A stretch of 64,000 bases of DNA from Bradysia coprophila (Eukaryota; Arthropoda; Insecta; Diptera; Sciaridae): NCBI RefSeq assembly GCF_014529535.1, contig NW_023503296.1, positions 62,001 to 126,000 on the forward strand, in the 5' to 3' direction. Below the pieces are notes generated by a model. The model was not told the DNA's origin. It was given only the letters and a program-made list of their open reading frames with translations, and did not search any database. Position numbers and translations under genes: made by a program. This document shows positions 10,051 to 23,353 of this stretch, in pieces. Within the stretch, counting starts at the first letter, position 1; every line of letters begins with the position of its first letter.

Positions 10051-13000
10051 CTAACACCCATTTTAGAGGTACGGTACGAACAATCCAATTCACCTACCTA
10101 TGCAGACTTGAAAATAATTAAATTTAAATGTTTCAATCAATGTTTCAGGACGCTACGAATGACCATTAAATTATGATTTTACATTAGGGGTTAATTTGAT
10201 GGTTAATCAGTAATGGCATCCAAATTCTAATTCTAATGCGTCGTTCAATTAAAATGTTTTTATTTAGATTGTTTACTATTCGGTAAATAAGTTGATTTGT
10301 GTACATACATTTTGATTTAATTGAACATGGAATATTGTTAAAAATCCATTATTCCGAATTAAGTCTTGGACGAAAAAAAAGAAGAATTTGTGTGTATGCT
10401 GTGTATGTTCTCGTTCACTTCGGTATCTTCTTCTACTATATTGGAGTATAATATTCTGATGAGATGTGAGAATTTATTGGTATTGTTATTTTTATTAAAA
10501 TGGATGTGTTTATCGCCGTCGATTATTACCATGTCATGTGGTTGAGCTTAATTAACTGAAGTAGTTCGGCTTAATTGCTATTTTGGAACTACATTCAATA
10601 TTGTCTTGAAGTTGTTTCGTTGCCTCGTATACACACACCATTCATTTAATGAACTACTATAAATACTACGATCGCTATAAGAAATTGGAAATCGTTTTGC
10701 CGACTAAAGACCTTTGTCATTTTGCCGAAAAGAAAACGCCGAGTAAATATATTATCGTCCGAAACGGATTTTTGATTTTCGTGGTTGCATATAATGGCAA
10801 ATGATTTCTCTGGCATGTCATTTTAATGAGTTAACACTGGCATATGAGTTAATAGCTTAAAGAGATCTCTATTCGCCGTTCGATCTGCGTAAGTGAGTTA
10901 CTATCCTCAACCATGGCTTCACAACCAAAACTTGTGATCTTTTTTTCCTGATTTACGTGGCATATAAAACCGTGTGAGGTATGTTTCCAAAAATCAAAGG
11001 TAAAGTACGGCCTACCCTAGTAATGGTACATTGGTACAACGTATTTATAAAGTACGTAACTGCTTATGAATATCGAAGATTCGACTGTAGTGGAACCTCA
11101 AAATGAAAGGGACGCAGGAACATGCAAAGTGCGACCTCAACTGTCTATTAAAGATAATATTGCAACAATATCGAAATAGTTATTTTCGCAGGATTTGTAA
11201 AACTTTCAAAGATTTTTCATCGAATATCAGGCCGTCAGGAATTTTGATTTTAATTTGAACATTTAAGGTATACATCAATTCTGATACTGTGGATGGGCCT
11301 AAAACACTTTGCACGAATTGCGTGCGTACAGTGAAGTCAACCTTCGAATAAATTTGCGCAGAAATCGTTGAAATCTATTTTCAAAGAATTTGAATGTAAT
11401 ATCGTCGTTTGATTAACATTTAATATACATAACGAGCGATCGAACTGACGTCACTAGAATTTTCCATATTCAAACAGCATTTTACAGGAAAAAACCCACT
11501 GGAGAACCTAAACTGATGCACGATGAAATGCAATTATTTTTACGTGGAAAATAGTAAAAACAAATTTTTGCTAGGTATCGTAAACGATTGCAGGGCCTGT
11601 TTTTAACAAAAAAAATCTCTTTAAATTATCGTGAATTTCTTGATTTTGTCGAATTTTCTTAAAAATTTCTTCTCAGAGGTTTCTAAATGTCAGGAAAATT
11701 CAAGAATATCAAAAAAATAATATTTCTGTAAAAACAGGCCCTGAGTAAATTTCCACAAAATCCCTACAGACAAAAGCAGACAGATTCTGTAACAACGTTT
11801 GCATAAATTTCTTTCTTGTAACAAAATATTGCAACGACATGTTATGGCATGTCCATCGTAAGGCTAACAAATTATGTTTCATCTCGAGTATCTTCATCTA
11901 TCCCAAATGAGTTAGAAAAAGATGTAAATTTTGCACACTATTTTCTACCTTCTCTTAACTTACCTACTGTAGGGACGCATCCTTATATGTGTTATATGCG
12001 TAGGCGGCATATGTAACATAAAATGACAAAATAATTTACAAAATTTCCAAATTCTTGAAATGTGTATACCTCACTTAGTCACAACAAGACGGTTATTAAC
12101 CGTTAATTGTTCTGTAGGTAGGTATACAAATGGGATAAATGCCGACATCATACAATAACAACCACTATGTATAATGTGTATGTAAAGTTGTACTCTCTTT
12201 TTTTTCGATTTAGAGAACTTATTGTAAAAATTTGGCACATTTACATGCCATATTGATGTTTATTGTTTATTATGTACCAGATTTCTCCCCACTATTTAGT
12301 TTTCGTTTTAAAATCGATCGGTATGTGATGTGGTTTCATTCAATCAAAAAAGCTTTAACGTTCTTTTATACTTCAGTTGTAAATAAAACGGCGTGCTCGC
12401 AAGTTTAAAATTGATTTCGCAAAAATATTTTCAGTATAATACAACGCCGGTGTCGTTTATTTTTGATTGTTCTTTTTTTTAAGTTTTAAAAACGTATTTT
12501 TTTGTGAGGCATCTCCTGTGTGAAATTTATTTTTAAACAACCAAAGAAATTGCAGTAGAGTTTCAAGTTTTTGATACTGACCGACAAAAAAATGATTTAA
12601 AATTATTTGACAAAATTGCAAACGAAACAATTGGATTATACTGCAACTGTACCCTTCATTTGTCTTCACAATATTAAAGGTAAAACGAATAAATTGAATT
12701 GTTTGAAACTAACAACGAAAGGGGAACTTTGGCTTGTCGACAGAATAAGTAAAAAAAATAATAAGCGCAACAAGTCAATTTAGGAAACAACTCTGTTTTG
12801 CCCTGGAACATACTTCGACAAATTTTTACTTTTACCCACTATTTTTCTTCAATTTTACGATTTCTCCATAGTCAAATGACAATAAACAATATAAACATGC
12901 AGGGTCTGCTACCAATTACGTCTGTTAAAATTACAAATTTATGTTTCATTCCATTTTTATTTCAAGTATTTTAAGTTAATTCTGAATTCACCGTCATCCG

Positions 13001-13082
13001 TTTTGCCTCCATGTTCAACGACAGTTGGATTTTTTTTTTAAGTAATAATTTACATAATTGTTTTTATAAATAAAATAATTCC
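10051..13082. other. Gene-free AT-rich stretch
   Basis: No supported coding region. It includes an inverted repeat at 11591-11743 (listed separately) and many homopolymer A/T runs. Confidence 0.4.
11591..11743. repeat. Small inverted repeat element
   Basis: CAGGGCCTGTTTTTAACA at the left and TGTAAAAACAGGCCCTG at the right form about 17 bp arms around an AT-rich core of about 120 bp that itself folds partly. It is MITE-like with no ORF. Confidence 0.65.
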
Positions 13083-13830
13083 TTCAAATTCTTGGATGGA
13101 GGTATTGTTCCCATGATTGACGCCGCATTACCTTTTTGTATGGCTACACTTAAACGTTGTATAAGATATGACGTTGAACGTTACTCATTTGTGACCTCTG
13201 CAATTTTGGTGCCAATTTGTTTGATGAATCTCAAACCAATATCACCAAACACTCCAGACGTTTCAGTGACGACAGGAATTAAAATAAAATGATCTGCTAG
13301 GTCACTGTAGTGGTCAATTTTCTTTGTTTCTGCTTGATTCGCTGCATGATCCGCTTGTTGTGACGTTTTGTTCAAATACGATTGTGCCACGGCAGAGTAA
13401 AAGTAACCCAGGCAGGAGCGCTTGTTTGACTAGGGACCTGAATAATCTAGTAGCCCTATATTTTTTGCGAATAAAATTTTTCAACTTATGTCAGTGTTCA
13501 TTTGAGTTCATTTTCAAACAGTGTATTAGGTCCCTCATTTGACGTTTCAATAATGAACCGCTCCTGCCAGGTTTACTTTTACTCTGCCGTGATTGTGCGA
13601 AAGTGTCACGACATGTGAAATCCCATAGTGCTGATTTGCCTCTCGCCCAAGGAATTAACGTCATTCCGTTAGGTTTTTTTTCCGTCTGGTCTTGAACAAC
13701 CCGGTGATTCTCGGACTGCAGGGATTTCCGCAGATTTTAATGGCCCTTTGGATAATTAATGCCCTTTGCACTGGATAAACCATTACGTCCGTACTTATCT
13801 ACAGTGTCGCCACTGGCATTTCATACATGA
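13083..13830 (-). pseudogene. Non-LTR retrotransposon ORF C-terminus, decayed
   Basis: On the minus strand the sequence encodes segments typical of the extreme C-terminus of a LINE-type reverse transcriptase ORF. They are D-K-Y-G-R-N-G-L-S, then P-G-C-S-R-P-D-G-K, then G-M-T-L-I-P-W, then W-D-F-T-C-R-D-T, then V-V-T-E-T-S-G-V-F-G, then S-T-S-Y-L-I-Q-R-L-S-V-A-I-Q and G-N-A-A-S-I. It is broken by at least one frameshift near the poly-A run at about 13671-13680. It also has an in-frame stop just before the S-T-S-Y-L segment and an inserted MITE at 13388-13591. It is recognised from the general family pattern; the clade is not assigned. Confidence 0.7.
13388..13591. mobile_element. hAT-like MITE (family B, copy 1) with target duplication
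   Basis: Terminal inverted repeats CACGGCAGAGTAAAAGTAA and its complement at the right end, with further inverted complementarity (CAGGAGCG / CGCTCCTG). It is flanked by ATTGTGC at 13381-13387 and again at 13592-13598. It interrupts a retrotransposon remnant, whose reading frame is continuous if the element and one ATTGTGC are skipped. About 204 bp with no transposase. Confidence 0.85.
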
Positions 13831-16800
13831 GAGCACATTGTTTGAAATGACAACTGTCACGTACACGGAGGCAATAAAAACGGATGACTGTGTGGCCACC
13901 TTTAGTGAAGAATAGATTATAGATTTGAGCACTACTTCACAGGACCGTCAAAGATTGACGCTTTCGGCAAGTCGGTCTTCTGTCACTTCACATGAACAAT
14001 ATTTTCATGGATCGAAAATTTAAATTTCCAAGCAAGTGAATTTGCTTTTTAAATTTCGTATCTTAAAAGACCGACTCGACGGCAGTGCCATCGCTGATAT
14101 GAGTGACGAGAACAATTCCCACAATCTGCTTTAAAAATAGCATTTGCGGACAGAAGATTATATTTTAGACGAACAATTGATAGCGTTTTGTTTGGTCATT
14201 TAACATGTCTCAATTCGTTTAACCACAGAAAAATGACGAACTAACAGAGGTGAACGGTACTTCCCTTTATATCTCGACTTGAGCTGGTTCCAGGCTCTAT
14301 AGCTCAAACAAGTCGATTGTTTTTTTCAGCAGAATCATACGTAGAGATGTTAGTCGAAAATTTTGTAATGTTCATCAGTAAGGCTCAATTTTCTTAACGA
14401 CTGAGAATGTTATGAGAAATGTGAAATTAAATCGTATCTGATTGTTGACCTCACCTGCGTTTCGGATCTAAAAACCAGCAAGAAGCAGTTTTTCCTTTGA
14501 TATAACATTGTATTCCTTTACCGGGCGGTCACTTTATGTACTAAAACATCTACTCACATTTCAACATTAATGCACGTACTCAAAATGTTCATTTGATTGG
14601 TAATCGTCAACTCATTCATATAACTCAATTAAACAAGCAGCTGCTTTGAAGCAGATTCTAAAATACTGCAACAAGTTTAGAAACATGTACGACATATTCT
14701 GATCACAGAGTTTCCTAAATGTTTTTGTTTTTGTGTAATAATGTTTACGAAACAGTGAATACCTTCGGAAATTTACAGTAATTTTCCATGGAAACGTTTT
14801 TTTTTTAGAGAGAATCTTTCTGAAAATTTTCCATCTCCAACTAGATTGTTAGTCAGCTGTTGCCTCACGATATTGCGTGCAGTAACTGCAGTAAAAAAAA
14901 TGAACAAAATTTATTGGGAGAAATTTGACGAGTTCAATTCTGTGAGCGAGAGATTATTGTCAATAAAATCACATGACACGCAATTGTCTTCTGTGTATAA
15001 AATAATGAAATCGATAAAATACAATAACATCGTACAATCGTGTTCTTTTCCTAGAAGTTCCCGAAAGGCTTTGTTTTTTTACTATAATACCAACCACAAT
15101 GTTGACTGTTGTACTGTTGATCATTAGAAGTTAATTATATTTTCCACTATTTTTCTTGAAAACAGGCAATAGAGTCAGCTAATGCCAATTTAGATAAGAT
15201 AAAAGATGTCATTTGCTTATTTGTATAAAGATGTAACGATAAACCGTTTATTGTTCCCTGGCAAAATACAATTTTAATTAAAATAATCAAAATTCACATG
15301 CATTAAGAGATTGCGCTGATAACTTCTCGTCAAATGTCCATTATCTCGATTTTCTTTTTAAATCAGTCTGTTTGAAAATATATAACAACGGTTTTCCGAC
15401 TCAAATCTTAGTCGTTCATTTTATTATAAGTATTTAAAAGGCGGGCTGGCAGTATACATTAATTACTTTGTGTAGACTGTATGTCTCACAGTGATTACAT
15501 TGGTAGTTTTGGGAACACAAGCAAAATTGTGAGTACTCCGAGCATATCATAATTTACAGTGCACAAACGAAATAACTCGTGTAGTTGAACTTCATTTTCT
15601 GTTTAATCGAAAGACTGAAAATTTGGAATTTCAAACATTCCAAAGAAAAAACATTTGAATCTTTGTGACGACGACGCTTTTAAATAAAATATTATCAGAT
15701 CATCAGACTGTTAGAGAAATTTCAATTATTTTAACAAATTGGTGCAGGTAAATAATATTTCCGAACAGCTGTTTAAACAGTTCTGAATCTGGTTATCTGG
15801 TACATGTGAAGGAAAAAAATGTTTTTTGTGCATTCTTAGGATTTGGCAGGTTGTGCACATTCAATTTTTTTTTTATTTATTTAAGAAAATTTCCAGAATC
15901 TCAGATGAATTCGATTTCATTTTCATTCGCTAAAGTATTGTTGTGGAGTCAGAGTCCTTAAAAATAAATCATTTCTGTGAATTTGCAAATTGATTAAAAA
16001 AAATTGAGATTGAAGGTACCTACTGGTTGAAGTTTCTCTGTACTCGTGGTTCGTGGTGTGAAGAAACAAGATTGATTTGATAATTGGAATCTTGAGGAGG
16101 TTAACAAAAAAATAAAATACAAATTTAACGACTGTGGACATTGTATATTTTTAACGACTAGGGTAAAAAGGTCAGTAACAAGCCACCTTTATTATAATTA
16201 AGAGCCACCCGCGTGAAGTAGTTCAAAAGTAAAAACAAAGGGAAATTTTTTTCATGTTTATTTTCTATTTCTATTTTTTATAAGGCTAATCTTACACCAT
16301 TGGCCAAGCCAATGTTTGCTGTGCTTACGGCATGTGTAGCTTCATTTTTAAACCGTTTAATGTGGGAAAAACTTTGTAGCGATTTTCATCTTAATTGGAA
16401 GTAATCAGTATCTTCCAGTATCTTCCAATCAACCCCTTCAATAATCCAACACACAGCAGATCCAACCAAAATGACTTTGCCTATATATGTGCCTTTCCGT
16501 CTTTTTTCAATTTATCCTTAAATGGAAACACATTTCTAATCTCCCTCGGAGTTTCGGTTTTCTTTTTACGAAACTCAGTGGAAACTCTTTATTTTTCATT
16601 CGAAACTCGACAGTAATGCACCTGTTTATCTTGATAATTTTGCATTCGATCGACGATGTGTTGTCCATCATTTGTTGACAAATTTTAAAGAATTTTAAGT
16701 TCAACAAGCTACCTACATACGCAAATCGGTTGCATAATTAACTATTCAAATTTTCAAAATTTAATAATTTGAAAAGAATGTTCGTTTATTCGATCATGTG

Positions 16801-17719
16801 ATAGAAAAAAAAATTAAGTTAACAAAAACTGATAGCAATTCAACAAAGATTATGCCAAAATTAGCATGCTTCAACCTCAGCTTAAGCCATTTATTGTGTA
16901 ATAAATCGATGATCAGATATACCAGAGAGAGAAAAAAATAATTATGGTAATTTTTGCAGAACAATAATATAATTCAACAAACTTGATTTAATTGGGAGTC
17001 ATGACGAAGACGAAGTGATAAATTATCGATAAAACATATAAATTTTATATTCAGCTGGAAAATCATGCTGTATCATTCTTCTTCTTCATGCTTCTCAATT
17101 TGATACGTAAAATGTGGTTGATAATTACCCAAAAACACTAACGTCGTGGAATCAGATTTTGTGAATTTTTCAACTTATTGTACCATTCACAGTATAAATT
17201 ATTCAATCGCGTGTCTAAGAAAACCCAACTACTTCATACACTAATTATCTACATATCGAATGAATATTTATAACATGAAATTCCATAAAAAGACAATCGA
17301 GTACACTTCAACGACACCTCAGTAAATATATAGTAATACTACACGCGTACAACACGGCATACAGTATTAATAAAAATAACAAGAACCCAAAGAGAAGATC
17401 AAGTTTATGGTCGAATGAGATAAATTACATGTTATAAACTATACTATCAAATGCTTCTATTAGATTTTTTTTCTTTCTTCTTCTCTCGATTAAAACATGA
17501 TTTACGTATCAAAGTGTAAGACTCGCGCGCTTTAAAATAATTATGACGACAAGTATTATGCAAGTATACAAATCAAGTTTTTCAGTTGCATATTAGAAAC
17601 GGGTAGTAGGTTTTCCAAAGCTTTTGTCATCGAAAGGTAAAATTGCACAAGAAAAATGTAAAAGTTCAGTATACTTGCGTTACAACGCATTCCCGTCCAT
17701 TCAAATCCACTCAAGTCGT
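13831..17719. other. Gene-free AT-rich stretch
   Basis: No supported gene. It includes a weak inverted pair AAGTCGGTCTT / AAGACCGACT at about 13969-14077 around a self-complementary AAATTTAAATTT core. Short ORFs have no family features. Confidence 0.35.
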
Positions 17720-17818
17720 ACTTCCTGGGGAATCATAGTTCTTGGAGAAACGTAATTTCTGTGGAATCATAATTTCTAGGGAATCGTAATTCCTGAGGAA
17801 TCATGATTCCTGTGGTCT
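17720..17818. repeat. Degenerate tandem repeat of ~17 bp
   Basis: Five to six imperfect units of the type GGAATCATAATTCCTG occur. Related units (GATTCCGGGGGAATATTAAT) reappear at about 18844-18885, on the far side of the neighbouring ~840 bp repeat. Confidence 0.6.
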
Positions 17819-17954
17819 ACAACTGATTGAAAAGTTTATTATTAAAAACAACAGACGGTCATGCGCTAGGCAGAACGTTTGCGGATCGTAGGCAAAGGGG
17901 AAAACGGAAAAGCCAAAAGCTCGTATGTTCGTGTTGTTTGATCCTACAAATTTT

Positions 17955-18792
17955 TAGCCCCGTACGAAGTACAAAGGGGCTCATAGGATTACGATGCCGT
18001 GTGTAATTGATGGAATTCGAAGCAGACAGTAAGGGCAAAGTGTTTGCCTATGTTCATCTGTCTGTGACGTCGCTATCTTGAGTAAATCAAATCTGATTTC
18101 AAAAATCTGAAACATAGTCGAAATAGTGAGGCTAAGTTCGAAGATGGGCATATTCGGGTCGGCCCTTCGTGGGTTAGGGCCACCTAAGTGATTTAAGGCC
18201 TTTTCGTGATATCTATGGCAAAATAAATGATGTAAATGACACATCAATACCAATCCCCCCAATATCAATCCAGGAAAAAAAAGTTTTTTAAAATCGGGTG
18301 AGTGGACCTAGAGTTAGGGCCTTAGAAGTGAAAGGCTACTCGGCCCTATTTGTATTTTGCATATAACTCGAGTAAATTTGAACCGTTTTTCCTAATTTTT
18401 GTTTCATTTAAAAGGTAGTCGAACACCGAATGGAATGTTATTAAAAAAAATAAATTTGGGTCCTTGGACTAAGGCCGCTACTAGGGCCCTATGTGTATTT
18501 TACATAGAACTCGAGTTAATTTCATCCGTTTTTCGTAATTTTTGTTACATTTGAAAGGTAATCAAAGGCCAAATAGAATGTTGTTGAAAAAAAAAATGGG
18601 TCCTTGGACTAAGGCCAATACTAATATTTGTTACATTTGAAAGGAACGTCGTATGGGGCTTCGTAATTGCGCTCTGCGTAATTTCTAGGGTAACAGACGC
18701 ACTAGGGTCACGTACGCAATAGATAAATGGGTTCGTACGGGGCTCAGTCGCAGCAAACGCTCCGACTGTTCTGATGGATCGTTTTCTTCAAG
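17955..18792. mobile_element. ~840 bp dispersed repeat, copy 1
   Basis: It starts TTTTTAGCCCCGTACGAAG and ends near GGGTTCGTACGGGGCTCAGT plus about 50 bp, so AGCCCCGTACGAA and TTCGTACGGGGCT form short terminal inverted repeats. The interior has several loose internal repeats (GGGCCCTATGTGTATTTTAC; TCCTTGGACTAAGGCC). A second copy in the opposite orientation lies at 33174-34036. No transposase ORF is present. Confidence 0.8.
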
Positions 18793-21700
18793 TTTTCTGT
18801 GTGTGAGGACTTGCACCACGTCGCTGTATCATCGTGATATACCATGATTCCGGGGGAATATTAATTCCCGAAATTGTTATCACTGGGGAATAGAAACTAC
18901 CATTCTATTAAAGAAGTTACCGCTATAGGAGTTTTATGAGAATTTGAATGCTACAAGTCTACTTATCACTGTTATCATACCTACATATAGCCCCTATTTT
19001 TGGAACAATAAAGAGCTATATAACTACACGTATTTTTACTACACATGTGCTTCAAAAGTTGAAGTGAGCTTTTTATTTAAATAAAACACGTTTAGGAATA
19101 AATGACCTTCCAACACACGAGTTTCAACTCTAATGAATCGGACCATATTATTTGATTTGTAGTAATTTATCATATCGAAACCATCTCTGATTCGTTCCTA
19201 GTGAATATTTAATTATTTAAATACGAAAAAAAAACTGCAACAATTTTCCTGAACAAACTTTGATAAGTTCGTTTAGGAATGCATATAATTGGAAACCACG
19301 AGTTAAAAGAATGTTTTTTGTCTCTTTAGATGGAATGACTTTTTTTGTTGAGATGTAAGAATGAATGGAACTACGAGCACATCTAAACAAACAACTATTA
19401 AATTCGAAATAAACGCAAAGAAAAAAAAATTGTTTAATAATTGTCGTTGTAGATAAAGTGCATTTGATGCAAGTTTTACAAGGTAAAATGATATTTCGTT
19501 GTTTTGATTGTATTACACTTTTTCGACATGCTGTTTATGGCATTAATTTTTCCGGTTGAACTGCAAATATGAAATTAAAAACGCCTTGAGATGTAATTCA
19601 ATTTATTTATCTCGAAAGGTGTTTATTACTTCTGTTTCATAAATCACCACATTTTCTAACATCTATGGCATTTTCCAATCGAACCCCAGCCAAATAAGTA
19701 TTTATTATCCGATGGGTTAAAACGCTAGTTCGAATAACAATTGGTTGGCAGAAGATAAATACATATTTCTACTTCAAGTTCGAGTGATTGATGCACTACT
19801 ACTATATAAAACTAAATATTTTGGTAAATTTCAATTTTACTTATTTGGATTAGATAACCATTCAGATGATGTGTTACATCATGTAGCTGACATGTGTGTA
19901 GAATAGAATAACCAGCTAATGATTAGTGCACTAAGAAAATATAAGTTAAGTCAAGTTAAATATGTCTGGAAATGTAAAGAGAGATTTTGTATTTTATGCA
20001 ACACCGTTGTGAAAATTGGATTTTACGTGCCAAGAAATTTTAACAAGAGCGAAAGTTTCCAATTTCTTATTTCTCCCCGAAGTGAACACGTAGTATTTCA
20101 TCCGTGCGTGTGCGTGACGTGAATCACCGTTTTTAACCAAGAAACAAACACTTCAATTTATTTCATCATTTTCCAAATAAAAAAAAGGTGACAGTTGTAC
20201 AGAGAAACTCTTGTCACCACATGGACAACAGAAACTTTTCCACCTGAACTGTTATCAGATAGAGATCGTCAGACAATCGAAATGCAAGGTAAATGCAGCT
20301 TTCGGCCTCGTCTCGTACCAATAAACTTAGCACGAATACTAGACGTTTCAACGTTTCCTCCCTAGCTATGTTTTCTCTTCTCATCGTTTTCACGATTTCC
20401 ACAGATGAAACCTAAATATATTCACAATTTACAATTGAACGCAAGCTTAAAACGAGTTCAAACAATTTCTCGACTAAGTGTTAGGATTGTCAGTCAATGC
20501 TTAAAAACAAAAATATTATTGAAAACTTACCGTGTTGGTTGACGATTTAAAACGCAAAAAAATAAACAAGTTAAAGAAAGTTCACGTGATTAATTCATTC
20601 CAGATGTAGCTATGTAACCCAACAATTAAATTAAAATTGCAAAAAAATATTATTTCAAATTACTATTTGCAAGTCATTCGCCAAATTATGTAGTTATGTG
20701 TTCACGTTCATTGAGAGAAATTGCTGGCAAACTCAATTTTAATTACGGTCGAGTCTTGTTTAATATGTTCATCCATCAATTTTTTTTTGGTTACATATAT
20801 ATATATACGTGTGTTGACGCGATCGCAATGGTTAATATATTCAGTTAAACGATCAATTGACTTCTAATTATCAATTCTACAGCCGGTAGATAAGAGCGAA
20901 AGATTTTTTTTTCATTCTACAACTACTGATGTTTATCAACAACAGAAAATGGTATTTTTCATGTCAATATATCAGTTAAGCTGCGATATATGGTGGGAAA
21001 CGTTAATGAGAAAAATACGAGAACAGAACGTATTGTTTTAGCTTCCTCAATGCGGAATAAAGTCTGAAATTCCCGGCTTGAGCTTACAGTCTTAGATAAA
21101 CAGGATATTACAAAGATGAATGAAGTTCGAAGACTCGTTTACTGAAGCCAAGATGCTAATTTCCTTTGCAACTAGACATCAAATTATACAAAGCAAATAT
21201 TGTTAAAAATTAATTATTTTGTTAAAAATCAACAAATTTTAACCATGAGATTGTTTCTCAATTTATTTTTTGTTTCTCTTACTTCTTATTCGAAATGAAT
21301 TGTCAATAATATGTTGATTAGCCTGCATGTCGACGAGATCCTGTACCAAACATAAAAAAAGCCGATTTTGTTGTTTTCATCGAATTAAATTGCTATTTGC
21401 TTCAATAAATTCAAATTCAAATTTTTGCACGCGCTCGAAAACCGCTTGAAATTCCTTGACTTTGATGTGTCTTACGATAAAAGTTCAACGATTACCATCC
21501 ATCGAGTATAGTTACATCAAAATTATAATCATATCGGAATATCGTATCGTAATGTTGTGAGGTTTTTTTTGTCGGTTGAAAATTTTTAACATTAAAACAA
21601 ACATGCCGTAATGTATACATAATGATGATCTACCTATAATCAAGAAAACACTGAAATCAATATCGTATTATGTTTGTTTTAAGTCGGTTCTTTTAGCAAG

Positions 21701-23300
21701 AAGTTTTGAATTAGAAAAAAAAACCATTTTTAGAAACAAAATTTTTAACAAAACGATTTTGGGCACGCTATTACAACGCAATGACTTTGATTGATAATTA
21801 GGTATCATATTTAATTTCACAGAAAATTATAGGAATTAGTGTTAACGACAATTAAAATACATTTTTACATGTGTACCATGTCTTGTTAATTAACAAATTG
21901 CAGCTGCATAATTATATAAGAACTCATCGCTATCGATAACATTGTCACACCATCAATTAAAATTGATAATTGCACGTGATTAGTTTTGTTTTGCTTTTCG
22001 CTGATTATTGTAACGATTACGTTACAGTCAGTAGCGCCCCATTCAGTTGGAATTATGGAAACATCTATATTCTAAGACGTTAGGCAGACATACGAAGAGG
22101 CATTAGAAGCCAATCTATCGCAGATGCCAGGAGTTCACTGGAAGTCGTAACAGACGAGACATTCAACTCAACTATTTGAATCCCTTGGCAAACTAAAGTA
22201 AATGCAACTATTGGTTTTAACGTTGCTGGTTTAGTGTTAGTTTCGCTCACAAGATGGGAAATTAGAAATAGAATCCGCAGGTGACTTTAAGAAAACGTCT
22301 TGTGCACAATGTAACTTAATTCGACATTATGTGCGAAGTAGTTTCATCATTACTTTTAAGAATTTGTGGTGACCCAATACCATAAAAAAAAGGATTCCAT
22401 CTTACACGTAAGAAGTAGACTTTTTACCATTAATAAAATGTAGACTGCTTTCGCTGGAATGTTTTTAGCACATTACTTACCAATGAATGGATTCGAGGCG
22501 AAGCTGCAAGCCCCAAACTACTCAAAAACTTGAGGTAAATTATTAGCATCGTGAAGTGAAGTTAGCTTTATCTCACGTTTTTTGGTTAAAAAAAGCTCGG
22601 CTACGCCTCGCTCGGCAAATTCACACAAGAAGTGCCATTGTGATAGGTAATGTACTATATTATATTTCCACAATTTGAGGTGCTATTTTGCACCTCCTCT
22701 GCGATACATACGATACATATTCATTCGCCGAGTTTTATTATCACTGTGTCGATGTATTGTCTCCAACCTACACAAAAGGTGATGTTGTAAAGCGTTTTTT
22801 CTATTTTGTTTTTCTTCAAATTTTTGATGATTTAACAGGTTGAACAGAAATGCTTGTAATGCCAATGGACTTTGTAATTGATTCACTTCATTTCTAATAT
22901 TGTTGTTTGCCGAAAAGGTCATTTGCATTTTTTTTTAAAATTCTATCATTCGGTTTAACACGAATCTTATCGTTTCATAACCGTTACTTGCAATATAAAT
23001 TATTCATTTGCCAATGCTACTACACAGACATAGTGCACTTTAGTACATTGGTTATGGGTTTTGTATGTTCCACCGTAACAATTTCAATTTCAATTTCAAC
23101 TGGTAAAATGATTTTGATTAATATAATTGTTACGCGTTGAATGTTCGGTTTGGATACTTATTAGTTAGAAACGAAGTTTTAATTTTGATTTGAAGGAATT
23201 CTGTAGGTCACAGAAAGACTTTCTATCCGATTTATTCGATTCTAAGACATGCGACGATGATTTAAACAACAGGACGTAACCGATTTTTGTGTTCTATTTC
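18793..23300. other. Gene-free AT-rich stretch upstream of the SLC26 gene
   Basis: No supported coding exon. It may hold a noncoding first exon and regulatory DNA of the SLC26 gene, since a TTTCAG acceptor lies at 23297-23302 just before its first coding exon, but I cannot place the donor. A (TA)n run lies near 20798-20807. At 22590-22620 a GC-rich GGCTACGCCTCGCTCGGC motif resembles loop sequences of foldback elements elsewhere in the window. Confidence 0.35.
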
Positions 23301-23353
23301 AGTTTACAACGGACGAATTTTATTGATTTCTGAGTACCTTAACTTAGAACAAA

